NCBI GenBank assembly: GCA_029240475.1
Contig: JAREAF010000195.1
Span: 1 to 6,108 of the forward strand
Length of the DNA: 6,108 bases
Direction of reading: 5' to 3'
Source: Rhodospirillales bacterium
GTDB taxonomy: Bacteria > Pseudomonadota > Alphaproteobacteria > JAREAF01
Shown here piece by piece: positions 1-5,993 of the stretch. The translations under genes and the position numbers were made by a program. The notes under the pieces were generated by a model. That model ran no database searches. It was not told the DNA's origin and saw nothing but the letters and a program-made list of their open reading frames with translations. How positions within the stretch are numbered: position 1 is the first letter of the stretch; each line of letters opens with the position of its first letter.

Positions 1-958
1 GACGGGCGCCCTTGCGACCCCGTCCATCCTGCGCGCCCAAAGTCCCCAGGTGCGCCTCACCCTTGGCCACGGCGCAGCGCCCGGTAACCCGCGCAGCGTG
101 GCCGCCGACCGCATGGCCGCGCTGCTGCGCGAGCGCAGCAACGGCCGCATTGAGATGCGGGTCGCGGGCTCGGCTCAGCTCGGCGACGACGCCGCCATGC
201 TGACCGCGCTCCGGACCGGCACGCTCGACATGTCGGTCAACAGCCAGGGCGCCTCCTCGGCGGTGCTGCCGGAGCTGGCCGCCCTCGGCCTGCCCTTCCT
301 GTTCCCGAACGCGGCGGCAGCCTACAAGGTGGTGGACGGCCCCATCGGCCAGGAGCTCGCGAAGCGGCTCGATGGCGTCGGCCTGAGCGCCCTCGGCTTC
401 TGGGACAACGGCATCCGTCATGTCACCAACGCCAAGCGCCCCGTCAATCGCCCCGAGGATCTGCGCGGCCTCAAGATCCGAACGCCGCCGGACCCGATGA
501 CCATCGACATCTTCCAGGCGCTTGGGGCCGCGACGCAGCAGATCAATTTCGCCGAGCTCTACGTCGCCCTGCAGCAGGGCGTCGTCGACGGCCAGGAGAA
601 CCCGCTCGCCAATATCCACTCCTCCAAACTGCACGAGGTGAACCGCTTCATTTCCCTCACCGGCCACCAGTGGCAGTGCAACCCTGTCCTCGCCTCGCGG
701 ATTGCGTGGGGCCGGCTCAAGCCCGAGGACAGGACACTGGTTCAGGACGTCGCCAAGGAGGCCGGAGCCTATCAGCGCCAGCTCTCGCAAGACGCCGACA
801 CCAGGCTGCTCGGCGAGTACCGGGCCAACAGCGCGGTGGCGTTGAACGAGGTCGATCAGGCGCCGTTCCGGGCCGCCACAGCGTCGGTGACGGAGAAGTG
901 GGAGGCCCGGCCGTTCGGCGATTTCGTCAAGCGGCTGCGCGCTTCGGCGGCGGCTTGA
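1..958 (+). CDS. dctP: TRAP transporter solute-binding receptor, DctP family, copy 1 (5' end cut by window edge)
   Basis: Periplasmic receptor of a tripartite ATP-independent periplasmic (TRAP) transporter: it binds a solute, typically a carboxylate, and hands it to the DctQM membrane pair. The frame is open from base 2, and the first visible residues (TGALATPSILRAQ) match the end of the signal peptide of copy 2, so the true start lies upstream of the window. The GTG at base 50 is inside the mature protein and is not a start. Family hallmarks are the DLRGLKIRTP segment, whose last Arg (visible residue 160) matches the ligand-carboxylate arginine of the family, the QQGVVDGQENP segment, and a WDNGIRH strand. 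From base 50 to the stop, 302 residues align without gaps to copy 2 with 74 differences by hand count (about 75 % identity). No damage is visible. The ligand is unknown. Membrane subunits do not follow it directly; they follow copy 2. Confidence 0.93.
   Translation, partial: TGALATPSILRAQSPQVRLTLGHGAAPGNPRSVAADRMAALLRERSNGRIEMRVAGSAQLGDDAAMLTALRTGTLDMSVNSQGASSAVLPELAALGLPFLFPNAAAAYKVVDGPIGQELAKRLDGVGLSALGFWDNGIRHVTNAKRPVNRPEDLRGLKIRTPPDPMTIDIFQALGAATQQINFAELYVALQQGVVDGQENPLANIHSSKLHEVNRFISLTGHQWQCNPVLASRIAWGRLKPEDRTLVQDVAKEAGAYQRQLSQDADTRLLGEYRANSAVALNEVDQAPFRAATASVTEKWEARPFGDFVKRLRASAAA
50..958 (+). repeat. Diverged tandem duplication, copy 1
   Basis: Direct repeat partner of 2640-3548, same length (909 bases) and same strand, offset 2590 bases. 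The two align without a single gap at protein level. The duplication is old: many synonymous differences separate the copies even where the protein is unchanged. Similarity continues weakly past the stop codon into the dctQ-like remnant. Confidence 0.85.
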
Positions 959-959
959 C

Positions 960-1017
960 GTGGGCCCGTTTCATACTGCGCGGGCTGCGCCTTGGAGGCT
1001 TCGTGCTTCCGCGGGCC
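960..1017 (+). pseudogene. Decayed remnant of the dctQ start after dctP copy 1
   Basis: One base after the TGA of dctP copy 1 there is a GTG, in the place where dctQ has its ATG one base after the TGA of copy 2. Reading from this GTG gives V-G-P-F-H-T-A-R-A-A-P, against M-E-H-S-F-H-T-A-P-V-A-P in dctQ. The four FHTA codons (969-980, against 3562-3573) differ only at their third bases, as expected of homologous coding DNA. The alignment needs one 3-base deletion near the start, then a single-base deletion around 991-998 that breaks the frame, after which GGAGGC and a CTTCC/CTCCC segment can still be matched. The end is uncertain; I lose the alignment near the hairpin at 1010. No functional product is expected. 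Chance similarity of GC-rich DNA is the alternative explanation. Confidence 0.55.
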
Positions 1018-1035
1018 ATGCGCTGGCGGCCCGCG
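1010..1035 (+). other. Perfect 8-bp GC hairpin between dctP copy 1 and the oxidoreductase gene
   Basis: CGCGGGCC at 1010-1017 is the exact reverse complement of GGCCCGCG at 1028-1035, with a 10-base loop. No T-run follows, so it is not a standard intrinsic terminator. It sits 37 bases before the start codon of the next gene. It could protect the 3' end of the receptor transcript, as hairpins after transporter receptor genes often do, or partly uncouple the two genes. It also lies where the dctQ-like similarity ends, so it may mark a rearrangement junction. Confidence 0.5.
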
Positions 1036-1060
1036 TGAGTTGCTCGGACGTCCTTTCACT

Positions 1061-1068
1061 GGGGAGGA
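1061..1068 (+). promoter_or_regulatory. Ribosome binding site of the oxidoreductase gene
   Basis: GGGGAGGA lies 4 bases upstream of the ATG at 1073 and fixes that ATG as the start. The longer reading from a TTG at 992 has no such site and begins inside the decayed dctQ-like segment. Confidence 0.7.
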
Positions 1069-1072
1069 TCGC

Positions 1073-2431
1073 ATGAACCTTTCAACTATGCTCCAGGAGC
1101 GAGCGGCCGGCGGCCGCCCCATCCGGGTCGGCCTGATTGGTGCTGGCAAGTTCGGCTCGATGCTGCTGGCCCAGGCCCAGCGTATTCCAGGGTTTCACGT
1201 TGTGGGAGTCGCTGACCTCGATGTCGTCAAGGCCCGCGCTTCGCTCGCCCGCGTCGGCTGGCCCGCCGAGCGCTACAGCGCCACAAGCCCGGGTGACGCC
1301 GTCAAGACCGGCAGGACCTGCGTGCTTGACGATGCGAGCGCGCTCACCGGATGCGACGAGATCGAGTGCATTGTCGAAGCGACGGGTCATCCGATCGCGG
1401 GCGTCCGGCATGCAGTTGCCGCCATCGACGGCGGCAAGCACCTCATCATGGTCAATGTCGAGGCGGACGTGCTCTGCGGCCCCCTTCTGGCGGCGCGGGC
1501 CCGGGCCAAGAACCTCGTCTACAGCATGGCGTATGGCGACCAGCCGGCCATCATCTGCGAACTAGTGGATTGGGTGCGCTCCTGCGGGTTCGAACTGACC
1601 TCGGCGGGCAAGGGAATGAATTTCGAGCCGCGCTATCGCTATTCTACGCCGGATACCGTTTGGGGCTTCTTCGGCTGGACTGAAGAAGAGGTCGCCAAGG
1701 GCGACTTCAACCCGAAAATGTACAATTCCTTCACCGACGGCACGAAGGCCGCGATCGAGATGGCGGCGGTCGCCAACGGGACCGGGCTCGACTGCCCGGA
1801 CGATGGTCTGGCGTTCCCACCGACCGGTCTTCACGATTTGGCTGGCGTTTTCAAGCCGATGTCGGACGGGGGGCGCCTACCCCGAAGCGGCTTGGTTGAT
1901 ATTGCGGCTAGCCAGGAGCCGGACGGCCGCGAGGTCTTCAACAACATCCGCTTCGGCGTCTTCGTCACGTTCAAGGCCAACAACGAGTACACGCGCGATT
2001 GTTTCAAGCAGTACGGTTTGCTCGTCGACAAGTCTGGCTGGTACGGGTCGATGTGGCGACCCTTCCACTTGATTGGCCTCGAGACCAGCGTGAGCGTGCT
2101 TTCGGCGGTGCTGCGCAACGAGCCGACGGGAAGCCCGACGGAGTTCCGCGGCGACGCGGTCGCGACGGCCAAGCGGGATCTGAACGCTGGCGAGATGCTC
2201 GACGGCGAAGGAGGCTATGCCGTGTGGGCCAACGCTATTCCGACGACGAAGAGCCTTGCGGCGCGGGCGCTACCGATCGGCCTGGCCCATAACGTCAAGC
2301 TGAAGCGACCCGTGGCCAAGAACATGGTCGTATCGTTCGATGATGTCGAGCTGGACAGCGACCTCGACGTGGTTGATCTTCGACGTGAGATGGAACGGGC
2401 GGGAGCCCCACCAGCTGCCAGGGTGGTGTGA
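1073..2431 (+). CDS. NAD(P)-dependent oxidoreductase, homoserine-dehydrogenase-like with C-terminal SAF domain (COG4091 type)
   Basis: Predicted cytoplasmic dehydrogenase of 452 residues. Residues 17-50 form a Rossmann start: IRVGLIGAGKFG (dinucleotide loop GAGKFG, 23-28), then a strand ending in Asp48, which in such folds usually favours NAD over NADP. EATGHP (102-107) corresponds to the next cofactor-side loop. The middle carries a family-like segment GKGMNFEPRYRYSTPDTVWG. From about residue 363 (VATAKRDLNAGEMLDG) to about 440 the sequence fits a SAF domain, the small beta fold also found in altronate dehydratase and FlgA; homologues are sometimes mislabelled as FlgA for this reason. The family resembles homoserine dehydrogenase, but methionine/threonine synthesis is not implied by the context. 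Lying between two TRAP receptor genes, it probably oxidises or reduces the imported solute or a product of it (inference). It uses noticeably more A/T-ending codons than dctP, dctQ or dctM. Confidence 0.85.
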   Translation: MNLSTMLQERAAGGRPIRVGLIGAGKFGSMLLAQAQRIPGFHVVGVADLDVVKARASLARVGWPAERYSATSPGDAVKTGRTCVLDDASALTGCDEIECIVEATGHPIAGVRHAVAAIDGGKHLIMVNVEADVLCGPLLAARARAKNLVYSMAYGDQPAIICELVDWVRSCGFELTSAGKGMNFEPRYRYSTPDTVWGFFGWTEEEVAKGDFNPKMYNSFTDGTKAAIEMAAVANGTGLDCPDDGLAFPPTGLHDLAGVFKPMSDGGRLPRSGLVDIAASQEPDGREVFNNIRFGVFVTFKANNEYTRDCFKQYGLLVDKSGWYGSMWRPFHLIGLETSVSVLSAVLRNEPTGSPTEFRGDAVATAKRDLNAGEMLDGEGGYAVWANAIPTTKSLAARALPIGLAHNVKLKRPVAKNMVVSFDDVELDSDLDVVDLRREMERAGAPPAARVV

Positions 2432-2499
2432 GGAGGGAAGACGGATAGTCGCCCCGGTCCGCTTGGCAAAGCCGTTCGTCATGGGCGATCATTCTGCAA

Positions 2500-2515
2500 C
2501 CGCCGGCAAAGGCGG
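2500..2515 (+). other. Small hairpin just upstream of the dctP copy 2 ribosome binding site
   Basis: CCGCC (2500-2504) and GGCGG (2511-2515) can pair around a 6-base loop, ending 9 bases before the Shine-Dalgarno sequence. It is short and could be chance at this GC content. The rest of the 109-base gap (2432-2540) shows no promoter I would defend. Confidence 0.2.
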
Positions 2516-2524
2516 ATTGGAACT

Positions 2525-2531
2525 AAGGAGG
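2525..2531 (+). promoter_or_regulatory. Strong ribosome binding site of dctP copy 2
   Basis: AAGGAGG stands 9 bases before the ATG at 2541, followed by a second purine block GGAGGAG. This near-perfect Shine-Dalgarno sequence fixes the start. It also fits the high output expected of a periplasmic receptor, which is needed in excess over its membrane partners. Confidence 0.8.
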
Positions 2532-2540
2532 GAGGAGACA

Positions 2541-3548
2541 ATGCAGAGAAGGTTGAGGATCACACGGCGTACGGCACTCATCGGCGCGGCCACCGGAGGC
2601 GTAATCGGCGCTCCCGCCGTCCTGCGTGCGCAGGGCCAAGTGCGTCTGACACTCGGCCACGGCACGGCGCCCGGCAACCCGCGCAGCGTGGCGGCCGACC
2701 GCATGGCGGCGCAGCTGCGCGAGCGGAGCCAGGGACGCATCGAATTGCGGGTCGCGGGCTCTTCGCAGCTCGGCGACGACCTCGCCATGCTGACCGGGCT
2801 GAGAACCGGCACGCTCGACATGTCCGTGAACAGCCAGGGCCCGGTCTCGACCGTGGTGCCGGAGCTGGCCGCCTTCGGCCTGCCCTTCCTGTTCCCGACC
2901 AGCCGGGCCGCCTACGGCGTCATCGACGGCCCGGTCGGGCAGGAGATCGCGAAGAAGCTGGAAGGCATCGGGTTGATCTCGCTCGGCTGGTGGGACAACG
3001 GCATCCGCCACATCACCAACAGCAAGCGCCCGATCCAAGTCCCCTCCGACCTGCGCGGCCTCAAGATCCGAACCCCCGCCGATTCCGCCACGATCGACAC
3101 CTTCCAGGCGCTCGGCGCGGCAACGCAGCAGATCAACTTCAGCGAGCTTTACGTCGCCTTGCAGCAGGGCGTGGTGGACGGGCAGGAGAATCCGCTCGCC
3201 AACATTCACTCCGGCAAACTGCACGAGGTGAACCGTTTCATCTCGCTCTCCGGCCACAAGTGGGAGTGCTCGCCCTTCGTGGCCTCGCGCATCGGCTGGG
3301 GACGGTTGAGCGAGGCCGACCGCAAGCTGATCTCCGAGGTCGCGCGGGAGGCGACCGAGCACAATCGCCAGCTCATGCAGGAAACTGACGTCAGGTTGCT
3401 GGCCGAGTACCGCGCCAACCCAGCCGTCTCGCTCAACGAGGCAGAGCAATCACAGTTCCGCGCCGTCACAGCGCCGGTGCTCGACAAATGGGAGCAACGG
3501 CCCATCGGCGATTTCGTGAAGCGGCTTCGGGCCGCCGCGGCCGCTTGA
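2541..3548 (+). CDS. dctP: TRAP transporter solute-binding receptor, DctP family, copy 2
   Basis: Complete 335-residue periplasmic receptor, a normal length for the family. The N-terminus has a twin-arginine-type signal: basic start, TRRTAL (8-13), a hydrophobic stretch, and likely cleavage after LRA (28-30), leaving a mature protein from about Gln31. Export by Tat rather than Sec is likely but not certain. DLRGLKIRTP (170-179) contains Arg177, matching the conserved arginine that pairs with the ligand carboxylate in TRAP receptors. QQGVVDGQENP (208-218) is a DctP-family signature. It lies one base upstream of dctQ, so this is the receptor most clearly tied to the DctQM pair. Compared with copy 1, residues from FQALG to FISL differ at only 2 of 49 positions, while the last 99 differ at 37. 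The solute is unknown; a dicarboxylate, keto acid or sugar acid are all possible. Confidence 0.95.
   Translation: MQRRLRITRRTALIGAATGGVIGAPAVLRAQGQVRLTLGHGTAPGNPRSVAADRMAAQLRERSQGRIELRVAGSSQLGDDLAMLTGLRTGTLDMSVNSQGPVSTVVPELAAFGLPFLFPTSRAAYGVIDGPVGQEIAKKLEGIGLISLGWWDNGIRHITNSKRPIQVPSDLRGLKIRTPADSATIDTFQALGAATQQINFSELYVALQQGVVDGQENPLANIHSGKLHEVNRFISLSGHKWECSPFVASRIGWGRLSEADRKLISEVAREATEHNRQLMQETDVRLLAEYRANPAVSLNEAEQSQFRAVTAPVLDKWEQRPIGDFVKRLRAAAAA
2640..3548 (+). repeat. Diverged tandem duplication, copy 2
   Basis: Partner of 50-958. Begins at the codon for VRLTLGH, where the strong similarity starts; the signal peptides upstream are also related but more diverged. Beyond the stop codon the start of dctQ matches the remnant at 960 onwards. 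Confidence 0.85.
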
Positions 3549-3549
3549 C

Positions 3550-4152
3550 ATGGAACACTCGTTCCACACCGCCCCCGTCGCGCCCGGGGAGGCGGTCGCC
3601 CTCCCCGAGCCGCCGCATTCGCCGAGCCCTCTGCTTGCCGTGGCCGACAAGGTCGACCGGAGCGTAGCCGTGATCTGCCAGGGCGTGTTGCTCGTGACCG
3701 GCGTGGTCCTCATGGGCGTGCTCACGGCCAACGTCCTCGCGCGCTACGTCCTGGCGACCGGCGGCTTCGACTGGGCCGAGGAGGTGCCGGAGCAGGTCTT
3801 CCCCTGGTTCATCATGGCGGGCGTCGCGCTCGCCGTGCAGCATGGCGGCCACGTGGCCGTGGAATGGCTTCTCGGCAAGCTCGGGCGCGGCGGCAACCAC
3901 ATCGTCCTGCTCGCAGGCCAGGTGCTCGTGATCGGCGCCTACGCCTTCCTGTGCTGGCAGGCGCTCGTCGTCGCCGACATCGTCGCCATCGAGCGCAGCC
4001 CCGCGCTCGGGCTGCCCAAGACCTACGGCTATTGGGCGATCGCCGCAGGCTGCGTCCTCGTCGCCGTCTCGACGATCACCGTCGCCATCCGGCTCGCCGT
4101 CATCGGCCCCGAGGCGATGCCCCGGCCCAGCCCGGAGGAAATGCCGACATGA
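3550..4152 (+). CDS. dctQ: TRAP transporter small permease subunit, DctQ family
   Basis: Inner-membrane small subunit of the TRAP transporter, which partners the large DctM subunit. It is 200 residues long, with four hydrophobic segments at about 39-63, 83-97, 117-139 and 159-183, the expected DctQ topology. Family features include NVLARYVL at the end of the first segment and the conserved W-x-E-E region (FDWAEEVPEQVFPWF, 73-87), followed by a hydrophobic run and an HGGHVAVEW turn. The first 35 residues are a proline-rich cytoplasmic leader (PEPPHSPSP) longer than in many DctQ proteins. The ATG comes one base after the receptor stop, without a clear Shine-Dalgarno site, so translation is probably coupled to dctP. 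The 3' end overlaps dctM by four bases (ATGA). The leader's first codons also appear, decayed, after dctP copy 1, which supports this start. Confidence 0.93.
   Translation: MEHSFHTAPVAPGEAVALPEPPHSPSPLLAVADKVDRSVAVICQGVLLVTGVVLMGVLTANVLARYVLATGGFDWAEEVPEQVFPWFIMAGVALAVQHGGHVAVEWLLGKLGRGGNHIVLLAGQVLVIGAYAFLCWQALVVADIVAIERSPALGLPKTYGYWAIAAGCVLVAVSTITVAIRLAVIGPEAMPRPSPEEMPT
4134..4140 (+). promoter_or_regulatory. Ribosome binding site of dctM inside the dctQ 3' end
   Basis: GGAGGAA lies 8 bases before the ATG at 4149. Together with the ATGA overlap it sets the dctM start, rather than the longer open frame reaching back to 3864. Confidence 0.7.
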
Positions 4153-5411
4153 GCCTCGTCCTGATCGTCGCGTTCGTCGCCCTCATGGTGGCGGTGGTTC
4201 CGGTCGCCCACGCGCTCGTCATCGCCTCGGGGATCGCGCTCCTATGGGAGGCAAACCTGCCTCTGCTGCTCGTCGTGCAGCAGATGTTCCAGCAGACGCA
4301 GTCCTTCCCGATGCTGGCGCTGCCGTTCTTCATTCTGGCCGGCACTTTAATCATGGAGGGGCGCCTCGGCCAGGAGCTGCTCAAGTTCTCGGGCGAGCTG
4401 ATGCAGCGGGTGCGCGGCGGCGCGCTGTCCACGACGGTGGTCGGCTCCGTCGTGTTCGGCGGCGTCTCCGGCAGCGCCGTGGCCAATGCGAGCGCGCTCG
4501 GCTCCGTGCTCATCCCTTGGCAAAAGCGCCAGGGCTATCCCGCCGGGCTCTGCGCGGCCAACAATGCGACCTCCGCGGTGATCGATATCCTGATCCCGCC
4601 CTCGATCCCGATGATCCTCTACGCGGTCGTGAGCGGGGTCAGCATCGGCGACCTGTTCATGGCCGGGGTGGTGCCCGGCATCCTCATGGCGCTCGGCTTC
4701 ATCGGCGTATGTTGGTGGAACGCCCGCCGCCTCAATCTTTCGACGGAGGCCCCGCCCCTCGACATGCGCAAGGTCGCCTGCCTGGCGTTCCTCGCGATCC
4801 CGGCCCTGCTCCTTCCGGTGCTGATCCTGGTCGCCCTGCGGTTCGGCTTCGCCACCCCGACGGAGATCGCCGTGATGGCGGTGCTGTACGCGCTTGCCGC
4901 GAGCCTGTTCCTGTACCGCGACATGTCGTGGCGCCGCTTCCACAAGGCCATGATCGACGCCGGCATCGCGACCGGCATCGTCATGATGGTCATCATGGGC
5001 AGCGCGGCGGCGAGCTGGATCCTGACCTATGACCAGGTTCCGCAGCGCTTCGCCGAGTGGGTCTCCACCACGCTCCGCGAGCCCTGGCTCGTGCTCCTGG
5101 CCATGAACGTCATCATGCTGGCGATCGGCGGTCCGCTCGATCTCGCCCCGGCGATCCTCCTGCTGGCGCCCATTTTCGTCCCGCTTGCGCAGCAGATCGG
5201 GCTCGACCCGCTCCAGCTCGGCCTGATGATGGTGCTGAACCTCGGCATCGGCCTCTACACACCGCCGGTCGGAACGACGCTCTTCATCTCGACCACGATT
5301 GCCGGCAGTACCATGTCGGAGACGACCAAGGCGCTCTGGCCGTACTTCTTCGTAGCGATCGCGCTCCTCCTTGCGATCACCTACATACCGGCGCTGACCG
5401 TTCGGTTTTGA
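4149..5411 (+). CDS. dctM: TRAP transporter large permease subunit, DctM family
   Basis: Large inner-membrane subunit that forms the sodium-coupled transport path. At 420 residues it has the usual length of an unfused DctM. It is hydrophobic throughout with about a dozen membrane segments, in the two-repeat arrangement of the ion transporter superfamily. Recognisable blocks are LPFFILAGTLIMEG (58-71), GGVSGSAVANASALGS (104-119, a reentrant sodium/substrate-site segment in the family), LIPPSIPMILYAVV (148-161), ATPTEIAVMAVLYAL (235-249), GPLDLAPAILLLAPIFVP (328-345) and LGIGLYTPPVGTTLF (365-379). The first and later SGSA/GPLDLAP and IPPS/TPPVG blocks correspond between the two halves. No truncation or frameshift is seen. 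It is the last gene of the operon; no clear intrinsic terminator follows. Confidence 0.96.
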   Translation: MSLVLIVAFVALMVAVVPVAHALVIASGIALLWEANLPLLLVVQQMFQQTQSFPMLALPFFILAGTLIMEGRLGQELLKFSGELMQRVRGGALSTTVVGSVVFGGVSGSAVANASALGSVLIPWQKRQGYPAGLCAANNATSAVIDILIPPSIPMILYAVVSGVSIGDLFMAGVVPGILMALGFIGVCWWNARRLNLSTEAPPLDMRKVACLAFLAIPALLLPVLILVALRFGFATPTEIAVMAVLYALAASLFLYRDMSWRRFHKAMIDAGIATGIVMMVIMGSAAASWILTYDQVPQRFAEWVSTTLREPWLVLLAMNVIMLAIGGPLDLAPAILLLAPIFVPLAQQIGLDPLQLGLMMVLNLGIGLYTPPVGTTLFISTTIAGSTMSETTKALWPYFFVAIALLLAITYIPALTVRF

Positions 5412-5609
5412 TCCAGTCGTTGGCAGGGTCTATTGAGGTAGCAGCGGCTGGAGGCGAGGGGAGAGCGGCATTCCGACTGCGGCGCAGCCTCGCCGTCGTG
5501 CAAGGCCGCTCGAGCTTATCACTCTACGCGCTTGGGGCTGAACTAGCGGTCACGGTTCGCACGTTCAGAGAAGGGACAAAGCACGGGAACGCCTTCTAAG
5601 CCGTACTTC

Positions 5610-5634
5610 GGCACATCCGCAGTTCTGATGTGCC
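5610..5634. other. Perfect 8-bp inverted repeat in the intergenic stretch
   Basis: GGCACATC (5610-5617) and GATGTGCC (5627-5634) are exact reverse complements with a 9-base spacer. A second, mutually exclusive pairing, GCCG (5600-5603) with CGGC (5609-5612), overlaps its left arm. It may be a transcript hairpin 200 bases after dctM or a regulator-binding palindrome. No T-run follows. Confidence 0.4.
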
Positions 5635-5778
5635 AGCGGGTTCATACGGGGAGAGGGGACGGCAGCGGCTTGATCGCGAGTTAGCGGAGCAGGCTGGTGG
5701 AGGGAGCAGGATGAAAACTGTCGGTCCGGCTCGGAGTTCGCTCAGACCTACACTGCGCACGCTGACACGACGAGACCG

Positions 5779-5811
5779 CCCCAAACAGACGTGCTGCAGG
5801 TCTGCTTGGGG
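5779..5811. repeat. Imperfect 12-bp inverted repeat (11 pairs, one mismatch)
   Basis: CCCCAAACAGAC (5779-5790) pairs with GTCTGCTTGGGG (5800-5811), with a single A/C mismatch and a 9-base loop containing CTGCAG. It is the strongest inverted repeat of the window. It could be a dispersed palindromic repeat or the remnant of one; no T-run is present on either side. Confidence 0.45.
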
Positions 5812-5926
5812 TCATAAGCTGATGGCTCGAAATGCTCCTGGAGCCGCATGAGGGGTCCCCAGCCGACGTGAACGAACGTCCGCATTCGGGCGAAGCCATC
5901 CGGCCCAGGAACGACCGAGAAGGGCG

Positions 5927-5947
5927 GATTGTGTTGAAGAAGTCGGC
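5927..5947 (-). repeat. Putative terminal inverted repeat of the insertion sequence
   Basis: Read on the minus strand it is GCCGACTTCTTCAACACAATC with the outer end at 5927 (shown here as 21 positions; key parts are GACTTCTTCAA and CAATC). The identification rests on resemblance to remembered IS ends and on its place just after the transposase stop. The other end is not in the window. Confidence 0.35.
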
Positions 5948-5993
5948 TCTTCTAGCCGAGTCGCAACATTGGGACGGGTGAGCGCGCTTCCCC

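Larger units (their letters stand above)
5412..5926. other. Non-coding stretch between the TRAP operon and the insertion sequence
   Basis: About 515 bases in which I find no credible gene. The open frames here are short, overlap each other on both strands, lack ribosome binding sites and have arginine/serine/proline-rich translations typical of random GC-rich DNA. It holds several inverted repeats: GGCGAGG/CCTCGCC (5453-5459 with 5488-5494, a long loop) near the operon end, and the two listed separately. None has a T-run, so the operon terminator is unresolved; Rho-dependent ending is possible. The right part (about 5780-5926) resembles the eroded, repeat-derived intergenic DNA often seen next to insertion sequences in these bacteria (from memory, low certainty). 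Confidence 0.6.

Noticed and set aside
992..1072. Upstream extension of the oxidoreductase to a TTG start at 992
   Set aside because: No ribosome binding site, and the added residues lie in the decayed dctQ-like segment and hairpin. The ATG at 1073 has a clear Shine-Dalgarno sequence and begins just ahead of the Rossmann strand.
2463..2479. Sigma-54-like promoter (TTGGCA ... TT) upstream of dctP copy 2
   Set aside because: The -24 element TGGCA is present, but the -12 element reads TTCG instead of TTGC, so the key GC is missing. As a sigma-70 site its -10 would be CGATCA, which is also poor.
2523..3449. Long open frame of 308 codons on the minus strand across dctP copy 2
   Set aside because: It mirrors a well-supported receptor gene in GC-rich DNA. 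Its translation is rich in Arg, Gly, Asp and His without recognisable domains.
3864..4148. Upstream extension of dctM inside dctQ
   Set aside because: The extra 95 residues are arginine-rich out-of-frame dctQ. The ATG at 4149 gives the normal family length, the ATGA overlap and a ribosome binding site.
5453..5494. GGCGAGG/CCTCGCC pairing as terminator of the TRAP operon
   Set aside because: The loop is 28 bases and no T-run follows, so it does not fit an intrinsic terminator.
5630..5899. Short open frames on both strands between the operon and the insertion sequence
   Set aside because: They have 60-73 codons, overlap one another, lack ribosome binding sites and show composition typical of non-coding GC-rich DNA.
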